Below, one piece after another: positions 40,773 to 50,773 of a DNA stretch of 64,000 nt. Source of the stretch: an uncultured Saprospiraceae bacterium. Lineage in GTDB: Bacteria; Bacteroidota; Bacteroidia; Chitinophagales; Saprospiraceae. The notes beneath the pieces are model-generated. The model ran no database searches. It was not told where the DNA came from and was given only the letters and a program-made list of their open reading frames with translations. Location: NCBI GenBank assembly GCA_937918905.1, contig CAKZSH010000060.1, forward strand, positions 1 through 64,000, given 5' to 3'. Position numbers and translations under genes: made by a program. Within the stretch, counting starts at the first letter, position 1; every line of letters begins with the position of its first letter.

Positions 40773-40861
40773 GAACATGTAATTTTTTGTTTTCTCATTC
40801 TCAGCGGATAGCAAAACTAACAGTTAAATTTCAGATTTAGTAATTCCAACAATTTATTGAA

Positions 40862-40890
40862 TGTGGATAACTGCTTTGAAATGTGGATAA
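40862..40890 (-). promoter_or_regulatory. Two perfect DnaA boxes upstream of dnaB
   Basis: TGTGGATAA at 40862-40870 and 40882-40890 (TTATCCACA on minus strand); near-match TTTTCCACA at 41153. Confidence 0.6.
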
Positions 40891-41356
40891 AAAAATGATT
40901 TAATTACCCCTCTCAAAAACTCCTTTTCTATCGAAGAATTTTACAGTCTTTTTTCATCAAAAAAATTACATTGCAAAAAAATACATATGTAATTCGTTTA
41001 AAAATGAATATCAACGCTTTTTTTCAAAAAAAGAAAATGGGGAAAAGTTTTTTAAAAAAATTGAAACCCTTTTCTTTTACAAGAGGGACTTGTTGAATAA
41101 TTGCATAATTATAAACAAAAAGTTTTAAAAATGCAATTTTATGGTTAATAAGTTTTCCACAAAGAAAGTGGTTATACCACAAAAAAAAACCACACTTCGA
41201 TGGTTTGAAGTGTGATCTATAGTTTATGTAGATTGTCTTAAAAAGTTTTTAAGTGATTTGGTAATCAGTTCCAAAAGTAATACAATTATTTTTAATGTAG
41301 CAACACCTGATCGTTTTTTTAAAATAAAAAATTAGTCGATTGATTATAAAAATCTG

Positions 41357-41587
41357 TACTCTACCCGATGATTTTTAGGATGTGATTTTTCGCCACGAAT
41401 TAGCGCGAATTTTCACTAAAAATGCTTCGCATTTTTTAGAATTCGTGAGAATAAAAGAAATTAATTGCCACTAATTAGTCATAAATGACCTTTTTTAATT
41501 TTCACAAATTTCACGCATTAATATTTTGCGAAAATTTGTGATAATTCACGGCTAAAAGTCTCCTTTTTTAAATCATCGGGTAGAGTA
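41357..41587. mobile_element. MITE-like element, 231 bp, 18-bp TIR, 9-bp target duplication
   Basis: TIR TACTCTACCCGATGATTT / AAATCATCGGGTAGAGTA; flanking direct repeats AAAAATCTG at 41348-41356 and 41588-41596; no ORF. Confidence 0.88.
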
Positions 41588-41708
41588 AAAAATCTGAATC
41601 CATTTAATTCGCATTCCGTAATTATTCAGCACGACCTTGTAACCGCATTCCTTAAAATAAAAACTCCGAATTCTTATTTTCAACATAAAAATTCAGAGTT
41701 CTTATTTT

Positions 41709-41768
41709 TAGGGAGTAGGAATTAAATAATCTCTTCATACGGGTAGGTTATTTAATTCCTACTCCCTA
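41709..41768. repeat. Palindrome sharing GGGAGTAGGAATTAAATAA with 7872-7921
   Basis: Perfect 21-nt arms TAGGGAGTAGGAATTAAATAA / TTATTTAATTCCTACTCCCTA. Confidence 0.88.
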
Positions 41769-41790
41769 AACTTTTGAAAAAGTACTTATC

Positions 41791-42459
41791 CTACATTTCA
41801 GATAATTTATCTTTTACAGCTTCAAGCACTTCTTTTTGTTTTTCTAACAAACTGGTTTGCTCTTTTTGCTTACGCTCATTATCTTCAATATTCTCCTCCG
41901 CCTTAACGATGGCTTTTTTAGCTTTCTCGATGTCTTTGTGATAACCATCATTTTTCTTTTTCAGTTTTTTCATTTCTGATTGTAAGTTCTTCATTTTCTT
42001 TTCTTCATCCTCAATTTCCATAACGACTAATTCCTTAGCCACTTCATGAGCATAGTCTTGCAGAAATTTTTCAGCTGCTGAGTAATCCCCTGGAAAATCC
42101 TCGGAAGAAACAAAAACGCCACCTGCTCCAAACCAAACAGTTAATCGAGAACCATTGGCTGTTTTATCCACTCGTGAATAAACTTCGATAGGTTCTGAAT
42201 CATTGATACCATTAATAGTAGCACCACTTGCCAACAATTCTTTTGATTTTCTTACTTTTTTTGCTTTGGCTCCATATGATTTGATAAAATCTTTCCAAAC
42301 TTTTGCTGCTACTTTTTTATCAGCCTTGTCTAAATCTACTTTCAATGCATTGAAAGCTCCATCTTTCATAGTTTCAGAACCTTCAGAAATAGAAGCGGAT
42401 TGAGCAAAGCTCCCAATAGCAAATATTGTCAAAATAATAAATAAAGATAATCTACGCAT
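41791..42459 (-). CDS. Secreted coiled-coil hypothetical protein
   Basis: Signal peptide MRRLSLFIILTIFAIGSFAQ; C-terminal Lys/Glu-rich coiled coil. Confidence 0.7.
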   Translation of the reverse strand: MRRLSLFIILTIFAIGSFAQSASISEGSETMKDGAFNALKVDLDKADKKVAAKVWKDFIKSYGAKAKKVRKSKELLASGATINGINDSEPIEVYSRVDKTANGSRLTVWFGAGGVFVSSEDFPGDYSAAEKFLQDYAHEVAKELVVMEIEDEEKKMKNLQSEMKKLKKKNDGYHKDIEKAKKAIVKAEENIEDNERKQKEQTSLLEKQKEVLEAVKDKLSEM

Positions 42460-42817
42460 GAGTCGATATTTTTTATTAAAAAAATGAGTTATTCTGGATT
42501 TCTAACGATAGGAAGTAATAGTTCAGCTTTCAATTAAAACAAATCGCAATATATAGCAATATATACTTAACTATTATTCAACAGCTTGTATAAAAAACGA
42601 TTAAAAATTTAGTTAAATTTACAAAAATACAATTTGAATTCTCTCGTTTAAATGTTTTATTTATAGACCCTGAACTAGGATTATCGTCACATGTGAAAAA
42701 ACTTGCACAATTTTTGGTATATACTTTATTTGATAAAACAACCAAAGGGGTTTTACGTACAACCTTTTGGCTTTTTTGAATAAATACTATGACCTAACAA
42801 CTTTAAAATAATCCTCC

Positions 42818-45058
42818 ATGAATTGGTTAAGAATTACATTATTGTTTCAAATAATTCTGATTAGTACCGCTTTATTTTCGCAAAACAAACAAATAGAAAA
42901 AGCGAATAAGCGTTACCAAATCAAAAAATATGCGGAAGCCATTCCGCTATATGAAGAAGGTCTTGCCAAAAATCCTAACCTTAGTGCTAAAACTAAACTT
43001 GCCTTTTGTTACCGAGTCAATAATAATATTGATAAAGCTGCTGAATTATATAGTCAAATTGTTTTGGAAAAAAGAGCCAAAGCGATCACCAAATATTATT
43101 ATGGAGAATCACTTATGAGCCAAGGCAAATATGAGGATGCAAAATCATGGTTAAAAAAATATACGGATGTAAAACCTGGTGATCCAAAAGGTTGGAATCT
43201 TTTAGAATCTATAGATAAAATTCAGAATATTCAACCTTATTATCAGGTTTCCAATATTGAAGCCTTTGCCAATAATTCCGATGCTGATGATTCTGCTCCA
43301 GTTTTTTATAAAGGAGGAATCATCTTTTCTTCAGATCGAAAAACTGGCCTCAAAGTGATGAAAAAGAAATCTGGTTTTACTGGAAGAGATTTTTTGAGTA
43401 TATATCAAAGCAAAAGAAAAGATGATGGCAGCTACGGTTCTCCTAAACCTCTTTCAAAAAGAGTAAATAATTTAAATAAAAATACAGGTACTATTGCCAT
43501 TTCTCCTGATAGTACTTTCGCAATATTTTCAAGAAATAGTGATCTTTCCAATCGGAGAAATTTTTATAATTTGATGCTTTATCGAGCGGAAATTAATTCG
43601 AATGGAAAATTTAAAAATGTTAGCAAACTATATTTTTGCAATAATAATGTGAATTATATGCACCCTGCTTTTTCACCTGATGGACAAACTTTATTTTTTA
43701 CATCAGATAAAAAAGGGGAAGGTGGAACTGATATTTACTATTGTACTTTTGATGGAGAAAAGTGGAGTCGTCCTAGAAATTTAGGAACGCCTATCAATAC
43801 AGAAGCAAACGAAGGATTTCCATTTATGGGATCTGATGGAAAATTATACTTCTGTTCGAAAGGTCATCTTTCCTATGGAGGATTTGATATTTTCTTTAGT
43901 GAAAAAGATAAAAAAGGAAATTGGACAACTCCTATCAATGTGGGAAAACCTATCAACAGTCCTTCGGATGATATTTCGATTTTTTTAGATGAAGAAAATA
44001 AAAAAGGAATGTTTGCTTCATCAAGAGTAGGTGGAGATGATGATATTTATTTCTTTGATATTGATGGATTGTATCATCATGGTACTTCGACGGAATGGAA
44101 TGAACAACCCGTTATGGCAACTTCTCCTGAAGAAGAAACTATAACTGATGAAGGAATTGAAAATGTCAATCCAGTAGAAGAAGTTGTGCAAGATGTGACC
44201 ATTGAAACTGTTACACAAACAACATCACCTACAGAAACGATTCAAGAAAGTACGACTACTGACATTTCCAAAAATATTGAACCGATTACTGAATCGGCAC
44301 CTGAAATTACAATCATAGAAACTACACCTACTGAAATTACAACGCCTCCTCTTGATCCTAATCTTGAAGAGATTATTCAATCATCAGAAATATCTGATTC
44401 CTCTTTAATGTCAGCAGAGGTGAAAATTAAAGAGACAATAGAAAATACAGATACAATTAATTCTTCTTTAAATAAACCCGAACTTCTTTATGACCCTTCT
44501 GAATTTGATCTACATGGAGAAGATACAGAAGCCCCAAATGAACCTTTGGAAGAATGGAAAAAATTTGAAGAAGGACTTGCAAGTGTAGATACACCTATGA
44601 CTGACCATATCGCTCCTAATAATGAAGAAAAAGTAAAAAGATATGCTAACGAAGGGTTAACAGAATTACAAGATCATTTAGATATTAATGATACTCCTGA
44701 AGAAGGTATTTTTGTTTTGGAAAATATAAAATTCGATAAAGAGCAATATGTTGTAACCGAAACAAATGCTTCGTACCTAGATGAATTAGTCGAATTAATG
44801 ATTAAAAATCCTGAGTTGAAAATTGAAGTTAATGCTCATACAGAAAGTATTGGAGACGATCGAGACAATATGGTTTTCTCTATCAAACGTGCTACGGCTG
44901 TAGCGGGATATTTAATTAGAAAAGGAATAGCAACTGATCGGTTGAAAGTGATGGGTTATGGAGAAACTCAATTGCTTAATCATTGTAGCAATGGTATTCC
45001 ATGTACTGATTCGGAGCATATCATTAATCAAAGAATTGAAATAAAGGTGTTGAGATAG
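42818..45058 (+). CDS. TPR + PD40 propeller + OmpA C-terminal protein
   Basis: KKYAEAIPLYEEGLAKNP TPRs; FSPDGQTLFFTSDKKGEGGTDIYYC; OmpA-like NAHTESIGDDRDNMVFSIKRATAVAGYLIRKGI. Confidence 0.88.
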   Translation: MNWLRITLLFQIILISTALFSQNKQIEKANKRYQIKKYAEAIPLYEEGLAKNPNLSAKTKLAFCYRVNNNIDKAAELYSQIVLEKRAKAITKYYYGESLMSQGKYEDAKSWLKKYTDVKPGDPKGWNLLESIDKIQNIQPYYQVSNIEAFANNSDADDSAPVFYKGGIIFSSDRKTGLKVMKKKSGFTGRDFLSIYQSKRKDDGSYGSPKPLSKRVNNLNKNTGTIAISPDSTFAIFSRNSDLSNRRNFYNLMLYRAEINSNGKFKNVSKLYFCNNNVNYMHPAFSPDGQTLFFTSDKKGEGGTDIYYCTFDGEKWSRPRNLGTPINTEANEGFPFMGSDGKLYFCSKGHLSYGGFDIFFSEKDKKGNWTTPINVGKPINSPSDDISIFLDEENKKGMFASSRVGGDDDIYFFDIDGLYHHGTSTEWNEQPVMATSPEEETITDEGIENVNPVEEVVQDVTIETVTQTTSPTETIQESTTTDISKNIEPITESAPEITIIETTPTEITTPPLDPNLEEIIQSSEISDSSLMSAEVKIKETIENTDTINSSLNKPELLYDPSEFDLHGEDTEAPNEPLEEWKKFEEGLASVDTPMTDHIAPNNEEKVKRYANEGLTELQDHLDINDTPEEGIFVLENIKFDKEQYVVTETNASYLDELVELMIKNPELKIEVNAHTESIGDDRDNMVFSIKRATAVAGYLIRKGIATDRLKVMGYGETQLLNHCSNGIPCTDSEHIINQRIEIKVLR

Positions 45059-45073
45059 TTTAAGAATACATCT

Positions 45074-45118
45074 AAAAAAATAAGGCATGTAACAGAAGTT
45101 ACTTGCCTTATTTTTTTT
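45074..45118. terminator. Bidirectional terminator
   Basis: AAAAAATAAGGCAtGTAAC agaa GTTACtTGCCTTATTTTTTTT. Confidence 0.85.
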
Positions 45119-45137
45119 GGGAAGTAATTGTTCACAT

Positions 45138-46706
45138 TTACTTATAAGTGACTAAATTATTCCCTTCCAATTCTAACTCCTTCAAGACTTGTTGTCCTAA
45201 AGAACTTCCTAAATTAGCAGCCTTCGTGCACCAAATTTTAGCTTTTTCAAAATCCATTTCGGTACCAAGACCGTGAAAATACATGTAACCGATATTTGCC
45301 ATTGCATTACGATTACCACTTTCAGCTGATTCTAAAAACCAAGTCATAGCTTGAGCATAATCTATATTGACATGTTTTCCTTCAAGATACATGATCCCTA
45401 AGTTATTTTGTCCATAACTATTATTATTGTTTGCTGATTTCTCATACCAATCAAAAGCTTTTTCAAAATCTTTCTCTCCGATTAGACCTTTATCATAAAT
45501 ATATCCAAGACTATTCTGTGCTCCAGCATGATTCTTTTCTGCTGCTTTAGAAAGCCAATCATAAGCTTTTTTATAATTGCCTCTAGATGATCTAGATGAT
45601 TTTCTTAATAAATAAATGCCAACTTCGTACTGAGCATATTCATATCCTTCTTTTGCAGATTCAAAAAAATAATTATGGGCTTTACCTATATCTTTTTTCA
45701 CTCCTTTTCCTCTTGAGTAAATAATACCTAACATATAGTCGGATGAGTAGTGCTTGTAGGATGCTTTTTTAAACCATTCTCTTGCCTTTTCAAAATCTTG
45801 AGATACGCCGTAACCAAAATAATAAGCATAGCCCAAATTATATTGAGCATTTTTATTACCTCGCGCAGCAGCAGCACGATACCATTTAATTCCTTCTTCC
45901 TCATTCTTTTTAATCCCCAGTCCTTTGAAATAAATATTCCCTAAATTATTTTGAGCCACAGCGGAAAATAGTTCAGAATCTCGATTTTTATAATAAATAG
46001 AAAGAGCTTTTTTATATTTTTTTGAATCATATAAACCATTAGTATATTCAATTTTGTCATAAAATTTTTCTTTTCTAATTCTTTCTATTTCCGCAGCCCT
46101 TTCTTCTGCTAAACGTGCTTTTCTTTTTTCTGCAGCACGTTTCATTTCAGCAATCCTTGCATCATATAAAGCGTAAACTATATCATCCATTAAAGATGAC
46201 ATTTCAAAAGGTGTAATATCAGATTCATCTACAGATATTTTCCAATACCCTTCATCTGTTTTATCGTAGATTTTCACATAATCATCATCCCATTCAAATT
46301 TACAATTCCTTTTAAGGTAGCTGTATGGAAGATTAGTTAATTTCTTTTCCTTCCGAACAATTATCTGTTGGTCAGTAAAAATTATTCCTTCCGAATAAGA
46401 TTTGCTGAAACTAACAAAAGGTATATTATCATAAGCTGCAACAATATATTCAGCTCTTGATACTCGATACCAAGTTCTTAATTGTTCTTCTAAGCCATCT
46501 TCAGTTGATAGATGTTCTTGTTGCTTTATTTTTTTTGCTCGTTTTCCTATTTTAAGTTTGAAGGAAGTAATAACATTTGCAACAATTATTTCATTTGAAT
46601 TTTGAAAGCGATAAGCTTTAGAATTACTTTTTGAAAATAGGCAACATGAATACGATAAGAATAGAATAAGGATTAATAAAACCTTATGTTTAGAGGGGTA
46701 AATCAA
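45138..46706 (-). CDS. Sel1-like repeat protein
   Basis: Multiple Sel1 repeats: AQYNLGYAYYFGYGVSQDFEKAREWFKKAS, AQNSLGYIYDKGLIGEKDFEKAFDWYEKSA. Confidence 0.9.
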   Translation of the reverse strand: MIYPSKHKVLLILILFLSYSCCLFSKSNSKAYRFQNSNEIIVANVITSFKLKIGKRAKKIKQQEHLSTEDGLEEQLRTWYRVSRAEYIVAAYDNIPFVSFSKSYSEGIIFTDQQIIVRKEKKLTNLPYSYLKRNCKFEWDDDYVKIYDKTDEGYWKISVDESDITPFEMSSLMDDIVYALYDARIAEMKRAAEKRKARLAEERAAEIERIRKEKFYDKIEYTNGLYDSKKYKKALSIYYKNRDSELFSAVAQNNLGNIYFKGLGIKKNEEEGIKWYRAAAARGNKNAQYNLGYAYYFGYGVSQDFEKAREWFKKASYKHYSSDYMLGIIYSRGKGVKKDIGKAHNYFFESAKEGYEYAQYEVGIYLLRKSSRSSRGNYKKAYDWLSKAAEKNHAGAQNSLGYIYDKGLIGEKDFEKAFDWYEKSANNNNSYGQNNLGIMYLEGKHVNIDYAQAMTWFLESAESGNRNAMANIGYMYFHGLGTEMDFEKAKIWCTKAANLGSSLGQQVLKELELEGNNLVTYK

Positions 46707-46998
46707 AACATTAAATTTTTTAATTAGATAATAGGCAACAATAGCTAATATTTAATTTAGCAGAAAAACAGATACAAGGTAAGATTCTTAGAAGGTATGG
46801 TATGATAGTTTTCTCATTAGACATTGCATATCCTATACTAGATACAGTATATGTTTTAAAGGAGAATACTCCTTAAAAAATAAAATTTGTATTTGTTTTC
46901 TCACTAATGTTTAAATATATGTATGTTTTATTTTAAAGCATTTTGTAGAGGAAAAATCATAAGTTTTCTCTACAAAATACTTTAAATATAACGTTTGT

Positions 46999-47583
46999 TT
47001 AGTCTTTTCCTGAGCCATAACGTTTCGCTGCATTATTATAAGGTCGAATTACAGCAGCACTCCATGGAAAACCTGTTTGTTTTTTACTTTCTTTAAATGC
47101 ATCTTGTCCTTCTTCGGCATCCTCATAATTATCAGAATATATGCTTGCATAGCCTTCATCTCCCATAGTTCTAACATTCCATTTTTTCTCTATTGCTTGA
47201 GAAAGATCATTTTTGAAAATATTAATTAAGGCTGCTCCAACTTTTTGAACATAACCACATATTTTTTGATTTTTAATTGAAGCTAAACAAGCATATTTTG
47301 CAATAGAAGGTAACGATTCTAATAAAGCTATGGATAAAACTTGAAACGTGCTTTCACCATCCTTCGTTTTAATCTCATAAATACTACTTGCTTGTCCTAC
47401 TTTAACGAGTTCATATGAAATAACATCTTCTGCTTTTATATGACTAGGAAGAAGTTGGACATATGACATGGATAACACTCTAGGTGTATCTGTTGTATTT
47501 TCAGATAAAATGGGTGAATTAATAAAAGAAAGAAAAGTAAAAGAGAAAAATAGAGTTAAGATGATAACTGGATAGGTTTTCAT
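46999..47583 (-). CDS. Secreted hypothetical protein
   Basis: 194-aa ORF with signal peptide. Confidence 0.6.
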   Translation of the reverse strand: MKTYPVIILTLFFSFTFLSFINSPILSENTTDTPRVLSMSYVQLLPSHIKAEDVISYELVKVGQASSIYEIKTKDGESTFQVLSIALLESLPSIAKYACLASIKNQKICGYVQKVGAALINIFKNDLSQAIEKKWNVRTMGDEGYASIYSDNYEDAEEGQDAFKESKKQTGFPWSAAVIRPYNNAAKRYGSGKD

Positions 47584-47730
47584 GATTTTTTGATTTAGTC
47601 GATTTGTTTAATGTGTGCAACATCCAAAATACAACTTAAAGTTGCGAGGATATTGGATTAAATATAGAATATTTTCTATAAAACATCAATAGAGGATTCA
47701 AAAAAATCGAAATTCACAGTTCACCGTTAA

Positions 47731-48720
47731 TCAATATCCCCAAACCAAGTAAATCGCTCCCCAAGTAAACCCTCCTCCAAAAGCAGTCAAAACCAACTTA
47801 TCTCCTTTTTTCAATTGGCTTTCATAATCCCACAAACAAAGCGGCAAAGTACCTGCTGTGGTATTTCCGTATTTATGAATATTGAGCATTACCTTTTCCA
47901 TTGGAAAATCCAACTGGTTGGCAACAGAAGTGATAATTCGAATATTGGCTTGATGAGGTACTACCCAATCAATATCATCATTGGTTAAATTATTTCTTTG
48001 TAACAAATCTTTTACGGCCGATGACATACCTCTTACCGCAGCTTTAAAAACTGGACGGCCTTCCTGAAAAACATATTGTTCTCCTAATGCTAAAGTCTCG
48101 GCAGTATGTGGTTTGAGAGAACCACCTGCTTTCATATGTAAATATTCTCTTCCCGAACCATCTGCCCGTAAAATAGAATCTTGTACCCCTGTTTTTTCTT
48201 CAGTAGGTTCTAGCATGACCGCTCCTCCCCCATCACCAAAAATGATACAAGTTGAACGATCTTTATAATTAATAATAGAAGACATATAATCTAATCCTAC
48301 TATTACTACTTTTTTATGAGAACCTGATTCAACAAATTTAGCTCCAGTCGACAAGGCGTACAAAAATCCAGAACAGGCTGCACTAATATCATATCCAAAT
48401 GCATTCTTTGCCCCCACCTTATCTAAAATGGTATTGGCAGTATCTGGAAAAATCCTATCGCCAGTTATTGTTGCGCAAATCAAAAAATCAATTTCCTCTG
48501 GTTTAGTATTTGTTTTTTCCAACAATCCTTTTACCATTTCTACTCCCATATCGGAAGCAGCCCAGCCTTCTTTTTTGAGAATACGACGTTCTTTGATTCC
48601 AGTTCGGCTCTGAATCCATTCATCATTAGTATCAACCATGGTTTCAAGTTCCTGATTAGTTAAAATATAATCTGGAACGTAGCCGTGTACTCCTGTGATA
48701 GTTGCGAGTTTTCTTGACAT
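47731..48720 (-). CDS. fabH: Beta-ketoacyl-ACP synthase III
   Basis: TNQELETMVDTNDEWIQSRTGIKERRI; AFGYDISAACSGFLYAL; VPHQANIRI; GNTTAGTLPL. Confidence 0.96.
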   Translation of the reverse strand: MSRKLATITGVHGYVPDYILTNQELETMVDTNDEWIQSRTGIKERRILKKEGWAASDMGVEMVKGLLEKTNTKPEEIDFLICATITGDRIFPDTANTILDKVGAKNAFGYDISAACSGFLYALSTGAKFVESGSHKKVVIVGLDYMSSIINYKDRSTCIIFGDGGGAVMLEPTEEKTGVQDSILRADGSGREYLHMKAGGSLKPHTAETLALGEQYVFQEGRPVFKAAVRGMSSAVKDLLQRNNLTNDDIDWVVPHQANIRIITSVANQLDFPMEKVMLNIHKYGNTTAGTLPLCLWDYESQLKKGDKLVLTAFGGGFTWGAIYLVWGY

Positions 48721-48895
48721 AGTTATAATTGTATAAGCTATATTTTGCGAATTAATTGATAAAACAGCTTTTCAATTATTTCACAATCTTGATTAATAAA
48801 AAAACAATGCAAGGTAGTGAAAAACGTGGAAGTGCAAAAGTATCCACCCCATATGTTTAGTTGTCATAACAACTTTAGAAATCGTAAATAAAAAT

Positions 48896-48990
48896 AACTG
48901 TGAACGGATAACAGTTGAACTGTGAACATCGAATAATTTAGAAATCACTCTTTTTCGATGTTCACAGTTCAACGTTATCCGTTCACAGTT
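48896..48990. repeat. Long palindrome with heptad-periodic arms
   Basis: AACTGTGAACGGATAACAGTTGAACTGTGAACATCGAA / TTCGATG TTCACAG TTCAACG TTATCCG TTCACAG TT, one indel. Confidence 0.9.
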
Positions 48991-49338
48991 AAAAAACTAA
49001 ATATTATAAAAAATAATAAATGGTATCGTATTTGCATATGTGTATATGTATTCAAATTTAAAGTACTATGAGAAAGTCAGGCAAAGAATGAATATCCCCC
49101 CGTTCATTCCGCCGAAAACATTTTTTTTTGATACCTACAACATTCCCAAACTCCCCCACATAATTACAATTTTTTTTTGAAAAACATCTTGTTTTCAAGG
49201 TGCACCTTTAATGGGTTATAGTTTTTTGTCAAAATGATAAAATGCTGATAATCAATTAATTATATACATTACCTATGGGTGATGTGGTAAAGATATGTGT
49301 ATCTCGAACAGCACTTTTTATAATCAAAAACAACCATT

Positions 49339-50553
49339 ATGAGATCAATTATTTATTTATTGCTCGCAAGTTTACTTTTTATGTCAGCAAAAAATCCAAC
49401 TTCGGAAGGAATTGAATTTTTTCAAGGTTCTTTTACTTCTGCTAAGTTAAAAGCATCTCAAGAGGGGAGATTATTTTTCCTTGATTTTACTGCAAGTTGG
49501 TGTACACCTTGTCGCTGGATGGAAGAAACAACATTTACTGACCCAACTTTAGCATCTTATGTAAAAGAGAATTATGTCGCACTTCAAGTAGACATTGATG
49601 ACTTTGACGGGTTTGCATTAAAGCAAGAATATAACATTCAAATATTACCATCTTTATTAGTTTTTAACTCGTCTGGAGAATTATTAGGACAATATGAGGA
49701 GTCGCTTTCACCATCTAGAATGTTGGAGATTTTAAAGCAATACGATCAACCTCATAATAGGATTGCTTCGAGACCTGTACTTCAACCAACGTATAGCTCA
49801 AACGAATCATCTTATCAACAGTCACATAATTCTGCTAATAATTACCAAGAACAAACAGAGCAGATTAACGAACCAACTGATTATAATTATACGACAAATC
49901 AAACTGCTGCAACTCCAAGTACAACATTGGAATTACCGGCAACATTTATTGTTCAGAAAGAAGAAACTGCAACAACTCCAGTTGATTATACATCTAATCG
50001 ACCAGCAGCAGTTGGAAGTATTTCAAGAAATCGTTTGATCAAAAAAGAAGAAATCGAAGACACTAATTATCAAGCATTTGGAGGAGTGGTAGAAATGCCT
50101 ACTCAAAATGTACATAAAGAAGAAATACCAAAACCCGACTTACATACTAATTTGCCTGCTACATTCACACCTTCCAACACAACTGTTGAAAGTAATTATG
50201 CAGCGGCAACAAATGAAACAAATGAAAAACCTTTATCTCACTTACCACTAGTTGACCCTTACAACGACAATGGGCAAGGCTTATATCGCTTGCAAGTCGC
50301 TCGTCAACGTTCGCAAGGTTATAGTGTACAAGTGGGAGCTTACGCAGAGTATGGCAATGTTTTAAAACAAGCTGCAATGATGCAACAGCATTTTACAGAG
50401 CCTGTCATTGTTCATATTTCACAAAATAGAAATCGTTCATTGTACAAATTAATGCTCGGAGAGTTTGATACTCGTACTGCTGCTATTAATTTTATGAGAA
50501 CGGTTCAAGCAAAGGGAGTGGATTGTATGGTAAAAGATCTATCCACCCACTAA
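49339..50553 (+). CDS. Thioredoxin-fold protein fused to C-terminal SPOR domain
   Basis: FLDFTASWCTPCRWMEETTF; Q/T/N-rich linker; GYSVQVGAYAEYGNVLKQAAMMQQHF...LYKLMLGEFDTRTAAINFMRTVQAKGVDCMV. Confidence 0.88.
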   Translation: MRSIIYLLLASLLFMSAKNPTSEGIEFFQGSFTSAKLKASQEGRLFFLDFTASWCTPCRWMEETTFTDPTLASYVKENYVALQVDIDDFDGFALKQEYNIQILPSLLVFNSSGELLGQYEESLSPSRMLEILKQYDQPHNRIASRPVLQPTYSSNESSYQQSHNSANNYQEQTEQINEPTDYNYTTNQTAATPSTTLELPATFIVQKEETATTPVDYTSNRPAAVGSISRNRLIKKEEIEDTNYQAFGGVVEMPTQNVHKEEIPKPDLHTNLPATFTPSNTTVESNYAAATNETNEKPLSHLPLVDPYNDNGQGLYRLQVARQRSQGYSVQVGAYAEYGNVLKQAAMMQQHFTEPVIVHISQNRNRSLYKLMLGEFDTRTAAINFMRTVQAKGVDCMVKDLSTH

Positions 50554-50578
50554 AACTAATTTGCTTAGGAAACGAACT

Positions 50579-50611
50579 GGGGAGGAAGCTTTTGCTTTCT
50601 TCCCTTTTTTT
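50579..50611 (+). terminator. Rho-independent terminator
   Basis: GGGAGGAAGC tttt GCTTTCTTCCCTTTTTTT. Confidence 0.8.
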
Positions 50612-50773
50612 ATGTGTATATGTGTTAATGTTTACAGGTGTATATGTTTCGAATAATGGGAAGAAGGGAATACGGATTTAAGGGATGGACATTTGTCGAA
50701 TAACGGTGATTTTCAAATTCAAATTTATTCGAAAAAACTTCTCAATTCGTAAATCCGTCTTCCCTCTTCCCAT
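50611..50773. repeat. Composite repeat: octamer-periodic solo arm then palindrome abutting downstream stop codon
   Basis: GTGTATAT GTGTTAAT GTTTACAG GTGTATAT GTTTCG; then ATGGGAAGAAGGGAATACGGATTTA / TAAATCCGTCTTCCCTCTTCCCAT. Confidence 0.78.
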
